Assembly (NCBI GenBank): GCA_015832175.1
Contig: WJXW01000016.1
Location: forward strand, 124,001-188,000
Direction: 5' to 3'
DNA from: Paraphaeosphaeria minitans
Lineage: Eukaryota; Ascomycota; Dothideomycetes; Pleosporales; Didymosphaeriaceae
Length of the DNA: 64,000 nt
Positions 59,914 through 64,000 of this stretch are shown piece by piece. Under the pieces are notes generated by a model. The model did not search any database. It was not told the DNA's origin and was given only the letters and a program-made list of their open reading frames with translations. The translations under genes and the position numbers were made by a program. Within the stretch, counting starts at the first letter, position 1; every line of letters begins with the position of its first letter.

Positions 59914-60344
59914 TATTAGGATCTAAAATCTATATAATAGCAAAAAGCTAGTTTTGTACCTAGTAGGCGCGTAGTAAAGATTAAGCAGGGACTTAATACT
60001 AGCTACGCCTTAAATAAAGAAATTATGTAACTACTCTCTATAGAGCGCTTAATTGCTCTGTACTAGAGTATAATATACGTGACCGCTCTCTATAGAGCGC
60101 TCTCTATAGAGCGCTCCCTACAGAGCGGACTTTGCTTAGTATATAGGAACATAAGGATAGACTCTCTATACTTATATTTAATCTATTTATTAATCTATTA
60201 TTTAGATTCTAGTAGACTAAATTATTAACTTGTTACACTTTATAAGATACTATTGTATTAATAAGACCTTCCACCTTCTGTAAGTACTCCTACCTAAGAA
60301 CCAACCTTAACCCTTTAGGACTAGCTACCCTATTGGATTTAATA
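59914..60344 (+). repeat. 3' LTR of the Gypsy element
   Basis: 431 bp, aligned end to end with the 5' LTR. Differences are nearly all C-to-T or G-to-A. It starts TATTAGG where the 5' LTR has TGTTAGG. Confidence 0.9.
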
Positions 60345-60349
60345 AATGG

Positions 60350-61489
60350 CTTACTATTATAGGCTATACCCTAGTAGATATTTCTATTCTATATACTTTA
60401 ACTTTAGGCCTATTAGATCCTTTAGATCTAATCTTCTAACCCTAGATATATAAGTTTAGTAGTAGAAGCTAAACTTCTACTCTTTATAAATTTATAAAAG
60501 TATTATCTTTAGCAATTTAACTTATTTAGTATTAAGTCTATTATATTAAACTTATTACTTCTTTCTACGGTAAGGTAGGATAGCTTTATTACCCACTACT
60601 ATTACTAAGCAATACCTATACACTATAAATCTAGAACTAAAGGCTTTTACTAAAGCTTCTTATCTAAGTGTAAATAAGTACGTATAATAAGTATATTACC
60701 TATAGTAAGATATAGAATAGAATAATAAGAGAATTATCTGTAAGAGGAGGTGAAGGCTAGAGGATAAAGGATAACCTTATAGACTTTCTTATACCTTCTC
60801 TCCCCTAGTACTAGTTACCTAGAATAGTAGAGACTAGGGTAATAGAGGATGGATCGAACGTAGGTAAATAGAGTAATAAAACCTTAGGTATAGGCTTAGA
60901 ATTACTATCTAGAATGGAGAGTATAAGTAGAAGAGAACTCTCGTTATATATATAAAGTAGAGATTCTAGAGTATTCTATAAGTAATTCTCTACTATATAT
61001 AACGTTATCTATAACGTTAGCTTTAACGTTACCTATAGTATTACCCAGTATCTATAGGGTTATAACGTTATTATAACGTTATTATGAAACTTCTAGAATA
61101 TAGAAAGATAACTCTAGGAACTTTTAAAGGTTACCTATTCCTTATACACCCCCTTAACCTTTAATAGGTTTCTAGGGTAATAAATATTACTTTTTAATTT
61201 TATAGAAATTAGATAATTTCTTTAGCTAGTCCCTTCTAAAATAATTTAGAGGACTTTTTAGCCTTTTTTTCTTTTAGATTTTATCTAAACCTATAGCTTT
61301 ATAAAAAGTTTCTAGTTTAGGCTTACTAGTAGCCTTTATAAGGATATTAGCTAGGAGAATACTAGTATTAATATAAACTAGCTTAATCTTGTTCTCTAGC
61401 ACATTCTGTCTTAAAAGGTAACAGGAGATATCTAAATGCTTAGTTCTAGTATAGTAAATAGGGTTATAACTAGATTTAAAGTAGATTAG
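60350..61489 (-). mobile_element. Ty1/Copia relic, 3' end
   Basis: On the minus strand, 61480-61260 reads as the end of a Copia RNase H domain (R-T-K-H-L-D-I, then L-A-N-I-L-I-K near the C-terminus). Sequence from ~61140 to 60350 would be the 3' untranslated region and LTR. Part of it recurs inverted at 7576-7720. The Gypsy element at 53682 inserted at its end. Confidence 0.6.
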
Positions 61490-61682
61490 TGTTATAGGCT
61501 AGCCTTAGAGAATAAACAGAACTGTAAGTGCCAAATATAAAGGATGAATTCTAGGTATTAAGTCTCTATAGGGGGGTGTGCCGCTTATAAGAAGAGTTTT
61601 CCTTAGTGGGTCTACTTCTTTAGGGCAGTTCCTTTTCTTAAGATCCTTCTAAAGGCTAGGGCTATGCCCTAGCCTATTATAT
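61490..61682. repeat. Second copy of the ~195-bp hairpin segment
   Basis: Matches 6151-6345 with transitions only. The terminal hairpin is GGCTAGGGC-TAT-GCCCTAGCC: a C-to-T in one arm is mirrored by a G-to-A in the other, so the stem stays paired. Confidence 0.6.
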
Positions 61683-64000
61683 ACCCCAGACCTTACTTAG
61701 TTTAAAACGTCTTATAGTTATAAGGTAAGCCTTAGAGATCTTAAGAGTATTATGCTGTAGTAAGGCAGTAGTGTAGAGGTGGCCCTAAGGCAGCCTTAAG
61801 GCAAGGGCCCTTATTAGGCGGTTTGTTTATTTACCTTGTTGTTATAAGGCGACAGGACAGCGCTCCTGCCCTTTCTAATATAATTATTATGTATTTGTTA
61901 CCTTAGTAGTGCGTCGCTATTATAGTCTCTTTATGTCTACGTTGCTCTGCCTTCCCTCTTCCCTTCTCTACTCTCTCTTTCTTATACTAACCCTAACCTG
62001 CGCCTATTCCAACTTCTTTAACTATCCGCGACCACCTCCGTCCCTGTCTCCTTCTAGCACCAATCTAGTCCCCCCTATTCCTGCGCTATACGCCTCTATA
62101 CTCTTATTAGCCTCTTAGCCCTTTTTTTTAGTGTTCTGTTCGCAGCCGCAGCTAATATTAATATTATTAATAACAGCCTCTAAAGTGGCGCTGCCTTAGC
62201 GGATCTCTTTAGTCCTAGTAGCAGTAGTGGCAATAACCCTTTAGACCTAAACTAGTGCCTTACTAAGCCTAGCTATACGCACACTAAGGAGGAGATTAAT
62301 AACACTAAGGTAGAAGAGATTCTCTAGAGCCTTAACACGCCTACGTAGTAGCTTAATAGTAGTAATTACCTTTACCCCTTTATAACCTCTAAGAGGCGCG
62401 TACTAGCTAATCACCCTAACCTTATTACCCCTACCTATACTCTAAAGCGGCTCTACGTTGCTAAGAGCGCGGTCCTTTAAGGAGACAGTTTAAACGAAGA
62501 GCTAGCCAACCCTAATATAGGCCTTATATATATTAAATGCATTAGGCGCCTAAGGCAGCTTAGGCGCGCAGAGTAAGTCTACAGCCTTATATTCTAGGCT
62601 ATTATTAATGTTTATATAGCTGTTAACTATTCTAGGGCTGCTTTTATAGCGCCTACTATTACACTAAGGCCACCTACTAGTACAATTCTACCCCCTTCGC
62701 TAATAACCTAGGCCTAAGGCGGGCTCTGCGCCTCTAGATTAAATACGTAGAGCGAGGCCAGATTAATAGTAATTTACACATTTATAATTCTAGAATATAT
62801 AGCACTAACCCCTAGAAGCCTATAACTAGAACGCTGCCTACCTTTACAGTAGAGTTCTACTGCTTAGCCTAGCAGTATAAGCAGTACCTAAACTTAGCGC
62901 TTAAGAACTCTAGCCTAATCTAGGAGCTAGGCTCCTCCACTATGCCCCTACCTTAGCGTGGCAACAGAACGGTAGTTGCCCCCCCTAGTATAAATATAGC
63001 CCTAGTAGCACCTTCGCTCTAGATAACTCTAGCCCAGCGTAGTAGTAACTATAATTAGAATTTAGTGGCGTTAGCCAACAATATAGCAGGGTAGATAAAC
63101 AATATAGGGAATTACATCTAGTAATCTAAGAAGAGCATAGACTAGCGTCTAGACAAGATAACCTAGACCTAAGCGTAGACTACTAACCTACTTACCACTA
63201 TTATAAAGTAACTTAAGATAGCTCCTAGCCAACACTGCCCTACCCTTCTAGTAGCCCTAGCCTAACAGCGTATACCCTTTAACCTGTATTAAGAGCCTTA
63301 TAGAGTGACTCCGCCTAAGCCTTTGTTTAGGGCTGGCTTAGTACACCTTCTTAGGTGCCGCTGCCACTAGTGCAAAGAGTAATGCAGTTGTTATAGCCCC
63401 CCTTTATTTCCACCTAGTATCACTTTAGTGCCGCTTTAGTTATAGCGACCCTAGGGCTAATAGCCTTTAGTAGTTTTTAGATAGATAGCGCCTCTACTAG
63501 GTTAGTAGGGGAATAAATTCTTAAATACCCATTATAGTTTCCTTTATAATGTTTATGTGTTCTTCCTTATAGGCTAGATAGGACTATTATTATACCTATA
63601 GTCCCCCTAGGCGGCCTTAAAGCGGTCTAGAGCTATAGTATCTATAATATTTTTAACTAGCACCTAAGTTAGTAATACCTACCTAGTCTACTTTACTAGC
63701 GCCTATTATTGTTTTCCCTAGGTGTTCTTAATGTGTAGAACCTCCTCCACTTCCTATTTACGTAGGTCTAGGTCCGCTTCTTCCAGCTCTAGGGCTAGGC
63801 CTAGCTAGGCGTTAGCCTAGGTCTAACTAGATAGGGGATCGTCTACCGCTCGCTTAAGGAGGTTAACGTAGACAGTCTTATAGAGATTGCTAGGCAGGTC
63901 TAGCGTTACTATAAGTAGAGATAGCATAGCTATTATAGTATACTTAACCTTAAGCTAGTTAAGTTTCTTCTTTAGCTAGTTAGTTTTTACGTTACGTAGT
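61683..64000 (+). mobile_element. Unclassified retroelement, gag-like region
   Basis: RIP-type sequence running off the window. Plus-strand frames keep a proline/serine-rich N-terminus (around 61930-62115) and, at ~63360-63400, a Cys/His-rich knuckle-like segment, as in gag. No intact gene. The link to the minus-strand element on the left is not established. Confidence 0.4.

Larger units (their letters stand above)
53682..60344 (+). mobile_element. Full-length Ty3/Gypsy chromovirus, RIP-degraded
   Basis: 6663 bp with two 431-bp LTRs and a 5-bp target duplication AATGG on both sides (53677-53681 and 60345-60349). Plus-strand coding order is readable despite many stops: gag zinc knuckle at 54997-55038 (His and last Cys both replaced by Tyr); reverse transcriptase with Y-I-D-N at 57126-57137 for YxDD; RNase H; integrase with a decayed G-H-L-G (about 58090) and C-x2-C; and a C-terminal chromodomain-like stretch (Y-L-I-K...K-G-Y-P, ~59165-59280), which places it among chromoviruses. 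A polypurine tract precedes the 3' LTR (59898-59910). No frame is intact, so it cannot encode active proteins. It is inserted in a Copia relic. Confidence 0.9.

Noticed and set aside
61909..62118. 69-codon plus-strand frame as a separate small gene
   Set aside because: It lies inside a RIP-type retroelement, ends at a TAG and is best read as part of a decayed gag.
1..64000. tRNA, rRNA or other structured RNA genes
   Set aside because: I looked for cloverleaf arms with A/B box-like motifs and for rRNA-like blocks and saw none I could support by eye.

Overview
The window looks like part of a filamentous ascomycete (Pezizomycotina) chromosome. Genes have short introns (about 42-153 nt) with GT(or GC)..AG borders and CTNAC/CTGAY branch sites. 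There is a Zn2Cys6/AflR-type regulator and clustered secondary-metabolism genes, and the sequence splits sharply into GC-rich gene space and AT-rich, stop-codon-riddled retrotransposon blocks typical of repeat-induced point mutation (RIP). The class of ascomycete cannot be fixed from this sequence.

Layout. 1-9000 is nested, degraded LTR retroelements (Ty3/Gypsy relics on both strands, truncated LTRs, part of a Copia LTR). 9300-16750 holds poorly recognised proteins: a single-pass membrane protein, a doubtful low-complexity gene, and two divergent unknown genes whose start codons lie 37 bp apart, one with an apparent one-base frameshift. 17500-26000 carries accessory metabolic genes: a nine-exon MFS exporter with a 10-nt micro-exon, an EthD-like protein, an ABM-domain protein, an SDR and a zinc-free MDR reductase. 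26200-46720 is a sesquiterpene biosynthetic gene cluster: BBE-like FAD oxidase, AflR-like regulator, SDR, two P450s on the + strand, one P450 on the - strand, an aristolochene-synthase-like terpene cyclase, another SDR, a second BBE-like oxidase and a fourth P450. 46725-52500 is a transition zone with minisatellites, a four-TM membrane protein and a repeat-rich, partly RIP-damaged gene. 53682-60344 is a full-length Ty3/Gypsy chromovirus with 431-bp LTRs and an AATGG target duplication. Beyond it lie a Copia tail and another retroelement.

How the genes could work together (inference). The terpene cyclase would convert farnesyl diphosphate to an eremophilane-type hydrocarbon. Four P450s, two covalent-flavin oxidases and two or three SDRs would oxidise it heavily. 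The MDR reductase could reduce a conjugated double bond, the MFS protein could export the product, and the AflR-like protein could switch the genes on. Aristolochene is the known entry point to several fungal eremophilane metabolites, including mycotoxins, but this gene combination does not name a product. Whether the 17.5-26 kb genes belong to the cluster is unproven.

Exon structures were assembled by hand from reading frames, splice signals and family motifs. Coding lengths of all multi-exon models sum to whole codons, but none is backed by transcripts.
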